A stretch of DNA of 48,919 nucleotides from Oribacterium sp. (GCA_004554245.1 SFND01000016.1:1-48919); one strand, 5' to 3'; positions 32,851 to 41,769 are shown, numbered from the stretch's first letter. The notes: generated by a model not told the origin, from the sequence alone. Numbers and translations: made by a program.

Positions 32851-33826
32851 AATCAAAACCGAACGAAATCGTACCTTTGCGTCCGTGACGGGCTATGACG
32901 GCCCGGTGCGGACGCTTTTTGTGCCGGCAGAAACCGCGGATCACATCCCGGTCGAGGAAATCGCCGGCCGCGCCTTCGCCTCCCGCGCAGACCTCGAGGA
33001 GCTGATCCTCCCGGAGAGCATCCGCTGTATCCGCTCCTTTGCCTTCCATAACTGCGCCCACCTCCACTACGTGAAGCTGAGCGACAGCGTCGTCGACTAC
33101 TATGACGGCGCGCTCCGCCAGTGCCCCGAGCTCCAGGACATCGAGCTCACGCTCCACACCCCGGGCCACTTCCGCCTCCTGAAGGAGCTCGTCGGCGACA
33201 GCGACGCTATGCTCCCGCTGACGATCCATTTCCCGGTCGACCCGGCACATCCCCGCGCGGATGGCCGTTACTACGCGACTGCGGCGCTGACCTTCCCGTC
33301 CTATGCGGACAACTACCAGGAGGACACGATGGCGCGCGCGATCCACGAACACATCGAGGGTGCCGGCTACGCCACGCGCCAGCTCGTCACCCGGACCGGT
33401 ATCGACTTCCAGGGCTACGACCGCCAGTTCCCGCGCTTCACCTACGACGAGCCCGCGAGTGCGGTCAATGCTGCCTTCGGTCGTCTGATGCATCCCTATC
33501 GTCTGGAACCCTCGTTCCGTGCACAGTACGAGGACTACCTCCGCGTGCAGAGCCCGACGATCCTGCCGCGCATGCTGCGCGGCGAGCGCGAGGAGCGCTT
33601 CGGCCAGGAAGGTGAGCTTCGCTGGATTCCGCAGAATTCGGCACGGACCGCCGAGCGCCTCAGCTTTCTGGTTACGCACGAACTCATCCTGGAGGAAGCC
33701 ATCCAGCCGGCCCTCGACGTCTGCACCGAAGTGCAGGACATCACCAGCGCTGCCCTCCTCATGGACTATAACCGGAAGCACTTCGCCGCTGCCTCGAGCA
33801 GCGGCCCGGAAATCTTCGAACTGTAA
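32834..33826 (+). CDS. Leucine-rich-repeat-like protein of unknown function
   Basis: 330 residues. The first ~110 resemble BspA-type leucine-rich repeats: IPVEEIAGRAFASRADLEEL, LPESIRCIRSFAFHNCAHLH, VKLSDSVVDYYDGAL. The rest has no recognised domain. No signal peptide is present. It overlaps the SGNH gene by 17 bp and is followed after 21 bp by a VWA/DUF2201 gene, then a MoxR ATPase. I recall this trio recurring in Clostridia, so it is probably a partner of that chaperone system (inference). Confidence 0.7.
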   Translation: MAFTFEIKTERNRTFASVTGYDGPVRTLFVPAETADHIPVEEIAGRAFASRADLEELILPESIRCIRSFAFHNCAHLHYVKLSDSVVDYYDGALRQCPELQDIELTLHTPGHFRLLKELVGDSDAMLPLTIHFPVDPAHPRADGRYYATAALTFPSYADNYQEDTMARAIHEHIEGAGYATRQLVTRTGIDFQGYDRQFPRFTYDEPASAVNAAFGRLMHPYRLEPSFRAQYEDYLRVQSPTILPRMLRGEREERFGQEGELRWIPQNSARTAERLSFLVTHELILEEAIQPALDVCTEVQDITSAALLMDYNRKHFAAASSSGPEIFEL

Positions 33827-33847
33827 TCAGTATAGAAAGGAGTCGTC

Positions 33848-35395
33848 GTGGCGAAACTGGAACGCATGCGGGCCCATCAGGACCTGATCGATTTCGGAAA
33901 CCGAATACTGAACGAAGCGCGGACCGAGCTCTACATCCACCTCCGCTTCATGGCGCGAGCGCTCGACAGCCTCGGCTACACGATGGACCTCGCGACGCAG
34001 TCCATGGGCACCGACGCGCGAACGATCCACTATAATCCGAACTTCGTCTTCGCGCTCTTCCTCGAGAGCCCGCAGAAGCTGGACCGCCTCTACCTCCACA
34101 TCCTTCTGCACTGCATCTTCCGGCACATGTTCAGCTCGGACCAGTACGAGGATCAGGCGCTCTGGGACCTCGCCGCGGACATCCAGGTCGAGTCTGTCCT
34201 CGACTCGATGGACTACGACATCATCAACCGCCCGGCCTATCCCTTCCGCGAGGAGTGGTACGAGCGCCTGCGGGCGGAGTGCCGCGTGCTGAGCGCTGAG
34301 CGCATCTACCACTATTTTCACCTGAACAAGCCGGACCTCGACACGCTGCAGCAGCTGACCCTCGAGTTCCACAAATGTGACCATCAGTTCTGGAAGCGGA
34401 TGGAGGATCCGGCGGGCGGCAGCCAGCCGGAGATCCCGGAGGATCTTTTGGACGACGCCTCGACCCCGCCGGATGCCAATGCAGGCGACCCGGACGTAGA
34501 TGGCTCCGACGCCACAGATCCTGAAAATCCAGATCATCCGGCGGCCGCGTCGAACGCTTCGGATGCCGGAACTCCCGACAGCCCGCCGGCCGCCGAGCCA
34601 GACCCCGCCACACCACCGAAGAACGGGACAGGAGCATTGGCCCAGGTGGACGAAACGGTGCTCGATGAGCAGTGGAAGGACACGGCGGAGCGCCTGCAGA
34701 CGGAGCTCACGACCTTCGGTGCCGAGGCGTCGGACGAGACCGGCAGCCTCGCCTGGGTGCTCGCCGCGCAGTACCGCCAGGAGACCGACTTCCGCGACTT
34801 TCTCGAGAAGCTGACCGTGCTCCGCGAGGTCACGCACGTCGACCCGGACAGCTTCGACTACGGCTATTACAATTACGGCATGGAGGTTTACGGCAACATG
34901 CCGCTCATCGAGGAGAACGAATTCCGCGAGGAGCGCCGCATCTCGGACCTCGTCATCGCCATCGACACCTCGGCCTCGACCGAGCAGGGACAGGTCCAGC
35001 GCTTCCTCGACGAAACCGCCGCGATCCTCCGCCGGCGGACGAACTTCTTCCAGCGGATCCGCGTGCACCTCGTCCTCTGCGACGACCGCGTGCAGGAGGA
35101 CATCGTGTTGACGAAACCGGAGGAGATCGAAGACTACGCTGCCCATTTCGAGATGAAGGGTGGCTACGGCACCGACTTCCGCCCCGTCTTCCAGTACGTG
35201 GAGAAGCTGCGGACCCAGGGCGCACTGCCGGAGCTCCGCGGACTCATGTACTTCACTGACGGCCACGGCCCGTACCCGACGAAGCCGACCGACTACCAGA
35301 CCGCCTTCGTCTACGACACCTGGGCCGACATCGACGACCAGTCCGCCCCCGACTGGGCCCTGAAGCTCTACCTGAAAGACACAGCCCAAATATAG
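33848..35395 (+). CDS. VWA-like (DUF2201) protein
   Basis: 515 residues. The N-terminal DUF2201 region has a metallopeptidase-like helix, HILLHCIFRHMF (about 88-99). The C-terminal von Willebrand A-like domain has the MIDAS motifs DTSAST (DxSxS, about 377), GTDF and FTDGHG. Such proteins pair with MoxR ATPases that mature or load metal into target complexes. Residues about 198-266 are an Asp/Pro/Ala-rich insert whose DNA is bounded by inverted repeat B cores. The start is GTG 33848, preceded by AAAGGAG. The MoxR gene follows after 92 bp that hold repeat C. Confidence 0.85.
   Translation: MAKLERMRAHQDLIDFGNRILNEARTELYIHLRFMARALDSLGYTMDLATQSMGTDARTIHYNPNFVFALFLESPQKLDRLYLHILLHCIFRHMFSSDQYEDQALWDLAADIQVESVLDSMDYDIINRPAYPFREEWYERLRAECRVLSAERIYHYFHLNKPDLDTLQQLTLEFHKCDHQFWKRMEDPAGGSQPEIPEDLLDDASTPPDANAGDPDVDGSDATDPENPDHPAAASNASDAGTPDSPPAAEPDPATPPKNGTGALAQVDETVLDEQWKDTAERLQTELTTFGAEASDETGSLAWVLAAQYRQETDFRDFLEKLTVLREVTHVDPDSFDYGYYNYGMEVYGNMPLIEENEFREERRISDLVIAIDTSASTEQGQVQRFLDETAAILRRRTNFFQRIRVHLVLCDDRVQEDIVLTKPEEIEDYAAHFEMKGGYGTDFRPVFQYVEKLRTQGALPELRGLMYFTDGHGPYPTKPTDYQTAFVYDTWADIDDQSAPDWALKLYLKDTAQI
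34475..34641. repeat. Inverted repeat B cores bounding the VWA insert
   Basis: GCCAATGC at 34475-34482 and GCATTGGC at 34634-34641 flank the Pro/Ala/Asp-rich coding segment. The left copy extends to GCCAATGCAGGCGACC, identical over 16 bases to the intergenic site near 27229 read on the minus strand. Confidence 0.6.
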
Positions 35396-35414
35396 ACACA
35401 TAGACAGGAGGCCA

Positions 35415-35446
35415 GGAGGACTGTGCTTCTGTTGCCGGTCCTCCGG
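35415..35446 (+). repeat. Dispersed repeat C, copy 3
   Basis: GGAGGACTGTGCTTCTGTTG then CCGGTCCTCCGG. GGAGGAC and GTCCTCC form a hairpin. It lies 20 bp after the VWA stop codon, between it and the MoxR gene, without a T tract. Confidence 0.55.
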
Positions 35447-35487
35447 CCCCCACCTAAGCCGCACTCAAACCCACGAAAGGCATAGAA

Positions 35488-37119
35488 ATGAACATCATCG
35501 AAGCAAAACAGGAAATCATCCACACGATCCGCGCCTATCTCATGAAGGACGAGACCGGCGCTTACCGGATCCCGGTCGAGAAGCAGCGCCCGATGCTCCT
35601 CATGGGCCCGCCGGGCATCGGCAAGACCGCCATCATGGAGCAGATCGCGTCGGAGCTCGGCATCAACCTCGTGTCGTATACCATCACACACCACACGCGC
35701 CAGTCCGCCATCGGCCTCCCGTTCATCTCGAAGCGCGATTTCGGCGGCGAAGAGTATTCTGTCACCGAGTACACCATGTCCGAGATCATCGCCGCGGTCT
35801 ATGAGCAGATCGAGCGCTCTGGCATCCACGAGGGCATCCTCTTCCTCGACGAGATCAACTGCGTGTCCGAGACCCTCGCCCCGATGATGCTGCAGTTCCT
35901 GCAGTACAAGACCTTCGGCACCCATAAGGTCCCGGATGGCTTCGTGATCGTCACCGCCGGCAATCCGCCGGAGTACAACCGCTCGGTGCGCGACTTTGAT
36001 ATCGTGACCCTCGACCGTGTGAAGCGTCTCGACATCACCGCGGATGTCGAGGCCTGGAAGCGCTACGCCTACCAGATGGGCGTCCACGGCGCGATCCTCG
36101 CCTACCTCGACATCAAGAAGGAGAACTTCTACATCGTGAAGGCTGACCTCGCGGGCGCACAGTTCGTCACCGCCCGTGGCTGGGAGGACCTGAGCCGTAT
36201 CATGACGGTCTACGAGGAGATGGGCCTCCCGATCACGCGCGAGCTCGTCCTCCAGTACCTCGAGGACCCGGAGGTGGCGCGCGACTTCGCGACCTACTAC
36301 GCCCTCTATCAGAAGTACCGCACGAGCTATCATGTGCAGGAGATCCTCGCCGGCCAGCGCCCGACCGACCTCCACGCGCTCGTCAGCGCCCCGTTCGACG
36401 AGAAGCTCTCCCTCATCGGCCTCCTCACCGACGCCCTCGGCCAGGACTTCCGCGCCTATGGTGAGCAGGTGGATATCCAGCGCGCCGTCTTCACCGAGAT
36501 GAAGAAGCTCCGCGACGCCCTTTCGTCGGCCAATGCCATCGACCGGAACGCACATACCGCGCCGGCCGCGCCGACGGCCCCGGCAGGGAACGCTGCCGAC
36601 CGACAGCCAGAAGCCTCTGGTTCGAGCGACGCCCTCACATCAGGCAACCTCCAGGCGCAGCTCGCGGCGGATCACGACGCGATGGTCGCCGAGCTCCAGC
36701 GCCGGCAGAAGGCGCACCTGCTCAGCCACCGCGCAGAGCGCATCGAACGGAAGGTCATCCTCGCACTCGAGGAGCTCATGCATGAGCTCAGCCTCGCCCG
36801 CGGCGACGGAACGGCCACCACGGACGAAGCGCTGTACGCCCTCGCGAAGCAGTGGTTCACGAAGCGGGAGAGCGCACGCAAGGCCGCGATCGAGAAGACC
36901 GGCGCCGAGCTCACGAACGCCTTCGGCTTCCTCCACGACGCCTTCTCCGACGGCCAGGAAATCGTCCTCTTCCTCTCGAACCTGAACGCCAGCAGCGCAT
37001 GCCTCCGCTTCATCCGGGAGTGCGGAAACGACGCGTACTACCAGTACAACCAGTTCCTGCTCCTTCACGACCAGCGCAGCACCCTCCGCGCAGAAGCCGC
37101 CCGCATGCTCGAGCTGTAA
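35488..37119 (+). CDS. MoxR-type AAA+ ATPase
   Basis: 543 residues. The AAA core is in the first ~280 residues, with Walker A MGPPGIGKTA (about 35-44), Walker B ILFLDEIN and sensor region VIVTAGNPPEYN. MoxR ATPases act with VWA proteins as chaperones; the partner is directly upstream. The helical C-terminal part is separated by a Pro/Ala-rich insert (about 344-388) that begins SANAIDRNAHT, almost the same peptide as in TilS (SANAIDRDAHT), because both carry repeat B DNA. AAAGG precedes ATG 35488. The gene ends near a bidirectional terminator. Confidence 0.87.
   Translation: MNIIEAKQEIIHTIRAYLMKDETGAYRIPVEKQRPMLLMGPPGIGKTAIMEQIASELGINLVSYTITHHTRQSAIGLPFISKRDFGGEEYSVTEYTMSEIIAAVYEQIERSGIHEGILFLDEINCVSETLAPMMLQFLQYKTFGTHKVPDGFVIVTAGNPPEYNRSVRDFDIVTLDRVKRLDITADVEAWKRYAYQMGVHGAILAYLDIKKENFYIVKADLAGAQFVTARGWEDLSRIMTVYEEMGLPITRELVLQYLEDPEVARDFATYYALYQKYRTSYHVQEILAGQRPTDLHALVSAPFDEKLSLIGLLTDALGQDFRAYGEQVDIQRAVFTEMKKLRDALSSANAIDRNAHTAPAAPTAPAGNAADRQPEASGSSDALTSGNLQAQLAADHDAMVAELQRRQKAHLLSHRAERIERKVILALEELMHELSLARGDGTATTDEALYALAKQWFTKRESARKAAIEKTGAELTNAFGFLHDAFSDGQEIVLFLSNLNASSACLRFIRECGNDAYYQYNQFLLLHDQRSTLRAEAARMLEL
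36528..36544 (+). repeat. Repeat B core inside the MoxR gene
   Basis: GGCCAATGCCATCGACC, one substitution from the tilS copy at 12245, with similarity continuing through GCACATACC. It encodes part of a low-complexity insert. Confidence 0.65.
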
Positions 37120-37224
37120 AGCGGAAATCTTCGATTGTATACACTGGGAGATATAACAAAAGAATGAAGATATAACAAGATATGACGTGGCCCATGAAGC
37201 AGGGAGGGATTCTAAGAATAAGAA

Positions 37225-37256
37225 AAGCCGTCAGCAATCGCTGACGGCTTTCTGGT
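37225..37256. terminator. Bidirectional terminator between moxR and the kinase gene
   Basis: AAGCCGTCAGC/GCTGACGGCTT, an 11-bp perfect stem with an AATC loop, with T-rich sequence following on both strands. The rest of the 37120-37381 gap holds a direct repeat, GGCAACATGTG at 37295 and 37355, and no gene. Confidence 0.85.
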
Positions 37257-37381
37257 ATCTGGATTTTATTCTGTTTTTGTCGGTCTGGCATGGTGGCAAC
37301 ATGTGTGGATGCGTTACGCGTGACAGAATCGTCTGACCGCTTCATGAGATCCGCGGCAACATGTGCGATCGAAATACGGTA

Positions 37382-37993
37382 TCATGAAAACATGATCGTG
37401 ATGTCGCACTTTTCCTGGATGCCCATGCGCTCGATATAGATGTCCGTCTTCGGGATCCACTTATCGATGTAATCGTCGAGCTCGGCAGTTCCCTCGCGGT
37501 CAATGACGTTCTCGATCTGCTGCGGGTACTTGATGTCCATGAAGATGCGAAGATCATATGGATCGCCGAAGTACGGGTTCATGCAGTAGGTGCCCTCGAT
37601 GATATTCAGACGCTTCACCGGCACCTCCCGGGCGAACTCGGGATCGAAGTCCATCGTGTGGTAGTTGAACGGACGGTAGTACACGACCTCCTTCCGGAGC
37701 ACAGGCTCCAGCACCTCGGCCTTAAAACGCTCGTAGTCAACATTGCCCCCGACCTCCCGGAGACGCTCCGGTGTGCGCTGGTGCGCCTGGAGATAGTAGT
37801 CGTCGAGATGGAACAGATTCCCACCGAACTTCTCGTGCAGATACTTCGAGATGGTGGTCTTTCCGGCACCCGTACGGCCCTCGATCGCGATCAGCAGCGT
37901 ATCATCTTCGGTACGTATCAGCTCTTCTATTGCGAGGACCACCGGCATGAAACGCGCGCGATCCCGCTGTTGCTGCTCATATGAACTTGCCAT
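37382..37993 (-). CDS. Uridine kinase-like P-loop kinase
   Basis: 203 residues. Walker A is EGRTGAGKTTISKYL, followed by FHLDDYYLQ (the acceptor-site Asp region of uridine kinase and phosphoribulokinase relatives) and VYYRPFNYHTMDFD. It probably phosphorylates a nucleoside or related small molecule, but the exact substrate is uncertain. The start at 37993 (MASSYEQQQRDRARF) is chosen because GAAGGAAAA precedes it; an upstream in-frame ATG would add 39 residues of unlikely sequence. It has its own promoter and a ~180-nt leader. Confidence 0.8.
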   Translation of the reverse strand: MASSYEQQQRDRARFMPVVLAIEELIRTEDDTLLIAIEGRTGAGKTTISKYLHEKFGGNLFHLDDYYLQAHQRTPERLREVGGNVDYERFKAEVLEPVLRKEVVYYRPFNYHTMDFDPEFAREVPVKRLNIIEGTYCMNPYFGDPYDLRIFMDIKYPQQIENVIDREGTAELDDYIDKWIPKTDIYIERMGIQEKCDITIMFS

Positions 37994-38178
37994 AATTTTC
38001 CTTCTGGAACTCCCACCCGTGCCGGACAACACCCTCGCGGGCCCTGCGCTTTCCGATCCCTGCGCAGGCGAATGTCTACATGAGTGAGCTCCCCGTCGCC
38101 ACAAGTGCACCGACCGTGGTCTCGATACAGACCACTCCTGTGCGTTTTACGCAGATTTTACTCTGCAGAATCTTTTAG

Positions 38179-38207
38179 ATTGTAGGCGCTTCCTAAATTT
38201 ATGTCAA
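38179..38207 (-). promoter_or_regulatory. Promoter of the uridine kinase-like gene
   Basis: Read on the minus strand: TTGACA (38202-38207), a 17-bp spacer and TACAAT (38179-38184). Transcription would start near 38172, leaving a long leader with hairpins such as TGGTCT/AGACCA. Confidence 0.75.
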
Positions 38208-38233
38208 GTTTTCGTAGACGGTTCAGACAGGGG

Positions 38234-38258
38234 ATCCGGGAGGGGCGGCAATGCTTCT
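38234..38258 (-). repeat. Partial dispersed repeat C
   Basis: On the minus strand AGCATTGCCGCCCCTCCCGG matches the second half of the repeat C consensus. It lies just after the stop codon of the fused ECF ATPase gene. Confidence 0.4.
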
Positions 38259-38262
38259 TTGA

Positions 38263-40011
38263 TCATCGCATCTCTTCCAGCTCTTCGAGCAGCTCGTAGA
38301 GCGGTGGGGCGGCGAGGGCGGCCTTTTCGAGGACCGGGTGGTTCCGGAAGATCTCAGCCGGTGTGTCGTCGGCGAGGATCTCGCCGTGCGCCATCGCGAT
38401 GACGCGGGCGAAGGAGTTCGCGACGAAGTCCATGTCGTGGAGGATCGCGATGACGAGCTTCCCCTCTGCGGCTTTCGCCTGGATGATCTCGCGGATCTTC
38501 TCGCGGCCGTTCCAGCTCTGGGCGATGGTCGGCTCGTCGAGGATGATGACGTCCGTGTTCATCGCGAGCACGGAAGCGATGGCGACCATCTTCCGGTCCG
38601 AAAGCTCGAGATCATACGGGTTCTCGCCGGCCTTCTCATCGAGGCCGACCATGCGCAGTGCTTCGTGGGCGCTGGCCTCCGCCTCCTGTGGGGACATGCC
38701 GATGTTCAGCGGCCCGAACATGACCTCCTCGAGCACCTTATACTTGAAGATCTGGTCGTCCGGATTCTGGAAGACGTAGCCCACGCGGGACGCGAGCTCC
38801 GCGACGGTCTTCGTCTCGAGGTTCTCTCCCTGGTAGCGGATCTCGCCGCTGTCCGGCTTCAGCAGGCCCTTCAGCACACGCACGAGGGTCGTCTTGCCGG
38901 CACCGTTCTGTCCGATGATCGCCGTCGGCCGGTGGTCGAGTGCGAGGTTCAGCCCATGCAGCACCTCCCGCCCCTTCACATAGGAGAAGCGCAGGTCCTT
39001 TACCTGGAAGGTGGCGTCCGCCGAAGCGTGATCGCTGCTCGTCGAAGTAGAAGCTTCGGCAGCAACCGCCTCTGCGCCGGCGCTGTTTTCGACCGCTGCC
39101 TGCGGCGTCGCACTCTCCATCTGAACCCCGGCGGTCATCGTCCGGAGCGACGCGATGAGCGTCGCACGGTCCACACCGGACGCTTTCACGCGTTCCAGCG
39201 TTTCCGCATGCGTCACCGGGAGGGTGCCATCCTCGAAGACGAGTGCATTGGCACGGGCGAAGCGGGTATAGGCCGGCGGATTCACGCCGAGATCATAGAG
39301 ATCCTCGCGGGAGAAGATCCTCCGAGGCGTGTCGTAGTCGACGACACGGCCCTGGTGCATGAGGAGCACGCGGTCACAGTAGCCGGCGAGCTTCTCGATC
39401 TTCTGCTCGATCATGATGATCGTGATGCCCATCTTCGTGAGCTCGTCCACGGTATGAAAGACCTCCTCGGAGCCCTCCGGGTCGAGCTGGGAGGTCGGCT
39501 CATCGAGGATGAGGACGTCCGGCTTCATCGCAAGCACGGAGCAGATGGCCACGCGCTGAAGCTGACCGCCGGACAGGTCGAACGGATTCCGGTCGCGGTA
39601 CTCCCAGATGCCGAAGCAGCGGAGCACGGACTCGACGCGGGTGCGGATCTCCTCCGGCGGGAAGCCGAGGTTCTGAAGACCGTAGCCGACCTCGTCGTAG
39701 ACCGTGTCCTTCGCACCGCTCAGCTGATTGAACGGATTCTGGAAGACGAGCCCGACGTGGCGGCAGAGCTCGGACACCGGCGTGCTGCGCGCATCCATGC
39801 CACAGACCGTGACGGAGCCGCCGTACGCGCCCTTGTAAAACTGAGGGATGAGACCGAGCAGCGCCTGACTGAGTGAGCTCTTGCCCGCGCCGTTCTCACC
39901 GGCGATGCCGATGAACTCGCCCTTTTCGACCGTGAAGCTGACGCCGTCGAGCGCGAGCTGCGTCGTTCCCGGGTAACGATATTTAAGATCCTTCACTTCG
40001 ATGAGAGACAT
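38263..40011 (-). CDS. Fused ECF transporter ATPase (EcfA-EcfA)
   Basis: 582 residues with two ABC ATPase domains in one chain, energising an ECF vitamin/nutrient importer. NBD1 (1-275) has Walker A GENGAGKSS, signature LSGGQLQR and Walker B VLILDEPTSQ, but Gln (IMIEQK) replaces the switch His. NBD2 (about 325-570) has Walker A GQNGAGKTT, a degenerate signature LSDRKM, Walker B VIILDEPT and a normal switch His (AILHD). The two changes fall in the same composite ATP site. The linker (about 281-320) is Ala/Ser/Thr-rich. ecfT is 113 bp upstream. The substrate depends on the S subunit at 41167. Confidence 0.92.
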   Translation of the reverse strand: MSLIEVKDLKYRYPGTTQLALDGVSFTVEKGEFIGIAGENGAGKSSLSQALLGLIPQFYKGAYGGSVTVCGMDARSTPVSELCRHVGLVFQNPFNQLSGAKDTVYDEVGYGLQNLGFPPEEIRTRVESVLRCFGIWEYRDRNPFDLSGGQLQRVAICSVLAMKPDVLILDEPTSQLDPEGSEEVFHTVDELTKMGITIIMIEQKIEKLAGYCDRVLLMHQGRVVDYDTPRRIFSREDLYDLGVNPPAYTRFARANALVFEDGTLPVTHAETLERVKASGVDRATLIASLRTMTAGVQMESATPQAAVENSAGAEAVAAEASTSTSSDHASADATFQVKDLRFSYVKGREVLHGLNLALDHRPTAIIGQNGAGKTTLVRVLKGLLKPDSGEIRYQGENLETKTVAELASRVGYVFQNPDDQIFKYKVLEEVMFGPLNIGMSPQEAEASAHEALRMVGLDEKAGENPYDLELSDRKMVAIASVLAMNTDVIILDEPTIAQSWNGREKIREIIQAKAAEGKLVIAILHDMDFVANSFARVIAMAHGEILADDTPAEIFRNHPVLEKAALAAPPLYELLEELEEMR

Positions 40012-40106
40012 GATTTCCTCCGATTTCGAAATTACGCGATGCTCACCATACGCGGCGAGCCCGCTTTATAACCCCATGATGGTCTGCTCCCCGCGGCAGC
40101 TGCCTG

Positions 40107-40123
40107 GGCCAATGCCGTCGGCC
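40107..40123 (+). repeat. Intergenic repeat B core
   Basis: GGCCAATGCCGTCGGCC, immediately next to the ecfT stop codon (minus-strand gene ending at 40125). Confidence 0.6.
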
Positions 40124-40124
40124 G

Positions 40125-40898
40125 TCACAGTACGTGGGTGACGCGCAGCACGAGGGTCACCACCACGGCGAGGATGCTGAGCGCCTTCAGTACGTGGTCT
40201 GCCTTCGAGTACGGGTGGCTGTAGAGATAGGTCTTCTTCGCGGAGCCGCCGAAGCCACGCACCTCGAGGGCGATGGCCCGCTCACGAGTCGAGGTCAGTG
40301 CAGACATGACGACCGGGGAGATGAGCGGCAGGAAGGCCTTCGCACGGGTAAGGAGGCTGCCCTCGGTCTCCATGCCACGGCTTCGCTGAGCGTCGGAGAT
40401 CGTATTCATCGTGCCGGTCATCTGCGGGATGATCTGGAACACGGAATTGATGATGTAGCCGAACTTCGGACTGAAGCCCTTCTTCTCGAGCTCCTCGACC
40501 AGCTCCGACGGACTCGTGGTCAGCACGAGGATCGCGAAGCTGAGCAGCATGTTCAGGATATTGAGGCCGATGTGCGCAGCGTAGAGAAGTCCTTCCTTAT
40601 AAAAGTGAACCGGTCCCAGGGAGAAGAGGACGGTCAGGTTCTTCTGGTTGAAGATGCCCTGGATGATCACGACGGTCAGGATGATCGTGAAGGAGAAGGC
40701 CAGCAGCGGGAAGGCCTTGTGCACGAGCCCCGCACTCTTCAGAAGCAGTATGCTGAGCAGGATCACGCCGAGAAAGACCGTGAGATGCCCGGAAATCAGC
40801 GGCACCGCGATCGCCGCGACGAGATAGAAGATCTTCGAGAACGGATGAAGCTTCGTCAGCCAGGAGCCGTTGTTCGTATAAAGAGAGATGGATTTCAT
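40125..40898 (-). CDS. ECF transporter transmembrane subunit EcfT
   Basis: 257 residues with about five to six membrane segments. The two coupling-helix motifs that contact the ATPases are present as AQRSRG and ALEVRGFG (x-x-R-G pattern). It transmits ATP-driven movement to the S subunit. ATG 40898 follows AGGGTGAA; the in-frame extension upstream runs through a hairpin and is rejected. The next gene downstream is the fused ATPase. Confidence 0.9.
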   Translation of the reverse strand: MKSISLYTNNGSWLTKLHPFSKIFYLVAAIAVPLISGHLTVFLGVILLSILLLKSAGLVHKAFPLLAFSFTIILTVVIIQGIFNQKNLTVLFSLGPVHFYKEGLLYAAHIGLNILNMLLSFAILVLTTSPSELVEELEKKGFSPKFGYIINSVFQIIPQMTGTMNTISDAQRSRGMETEGSLLTRAKAFLPLISPVVMSALTSTRERAIALEVRGFGGSAKKTYLYSHPYSKADHVLKALSILAVVVTLVLRVTHVL

Positions 40899-40991
40899 GA
40901 TATTCACCCTGTCGATTCCGCTGCAGCGGCTTTCGGTCCCGGACGGGCGGGCATCCCGATGGATGCATGAGCCAGAGCAGACAGAATCTTT

Positions 40992-41026
40992 AAAAGAAAG
41001 GCGGCCACCCAAATCCGATGACCGCC
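40992..41026 (-). terminator. Terminator or attenuator between ecfS and ecfT
   Basis: On the minus strand GGCGGTCA pairs with TGGCCGCC (one mismatch) and is followed by TTTCTTTT. It lies 140 bp after the ecfS stop and about 95 bp before the ecfT start, so it either ends ecfS or attenuates read-through into ecfT. Confidence 0.65.
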
Positions 41027-41121
41027 CATGTTTCAATGTTCAATTTTTATTGTAGCAAATGTTTATCCATCCGTCGAGACACAAGCCGCTTAGGAACCCC
41101 GGCTTAGAGTTTACCGGTCTC

Positions 41122-41153
41122 GGAGTACTGAGCTTCTGTTGCCGCCCCTCCGG
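41122..41153 (+). repeat. Dispersed repeat C, copy 4
   Basis: GGAGTACTGAGCTTCTGTTG then CCGCCCCTCCGG. It lies 13 bp beyond the ecfS stop codon. Confidence 0.55.
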
Positions 41154-41166
41154 GATTCAGCGAACA

Positions 41167-41769
41167 TCAGTCGAGCGACTGGATATCGCTGCCGGCATCA
41201 TAGAGCGCAGTGAGCTTCTTCGGCAGACCCTTGATGATGAAGTAGACAATCGCGAGGGTGATGATCTTATCCGGTACATCGACCACGATCTCGTCGAGGA
41301 GGGAACCGAGGAACACCGGCATCTTCGCTGCCTGTGTCGCTGCGAATACAGCGTCGCCCCAGACATTGCCCGTAGTACCGCCCCAGAAGATGATGTTCAG
41401 CGGTGTGGAAACCAGAACCGCTGCGAAGCCGCCGGCACATGCGGTGAGCATTGCCTTCGGAAGGGTCTTCATGTAGCCGAGACGTGCCATCACGCCGACC
41501 GCGATACCGATGAAGAAGGACGTCAGTGCATACACGAGTGTGATGTTGTCGCCGGTGGTGAAGCCATAGATCAGGTTGTTGGCTGCACCGCAGATACCGC
41601 CGATGACCGGACCGCCCAGGATCGCGCCGATGCAGGTACCGATACAGTCGAGCCAGAGTGGCAGCTTCAGTACCGCTGCGAACAGCTTACCGAGGTAGTT
41701 GATACCGATACAGGCCGGGATCAGAACGATGACAGGTGTGGTGAAGTTTGTTTTAAAAAGCTTTCCCAT
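41167..41769 (-). CDS. ECF transporter S component
   Basis: 200 residues, about six membrane segments, starting MGKLFKTNFTTPVIVLIPAC and with LPLWLDCIGTCIGAILGGPV, a pattern of one group of S components. It is the substrate-binding subunit for the T and A-A proteins encoded downstream. The ligand cannot be read from the sequence. A uridine-kinase-like gene at the end of the same strand makes a nucleoside or a vitamin possible, but this is weak inference. AAAGGGGAG precedes the start. A -10 box (TATAAT, minus strand, 41832-41837) probably drives it. Confidence 0.85.
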   Translation of the reverse strand: MGKLFKTNFTTPVIVLIPACIGINYLGKLFAAVLKLPLWLDCIGTCIGAILGGPVIGGICGAANNLIYGFTTGDNITLVYALTSFFIGIAVGVMARLGYMKTLPKAMLTACAGGFAAVLVSTPLNIIFWGGTTGNVWGDAVFAATQAAKMPVFLGSLLDEIVVDVPDKIITLAIVYFIIKGLPKKLTALYDAGSDIQSLD

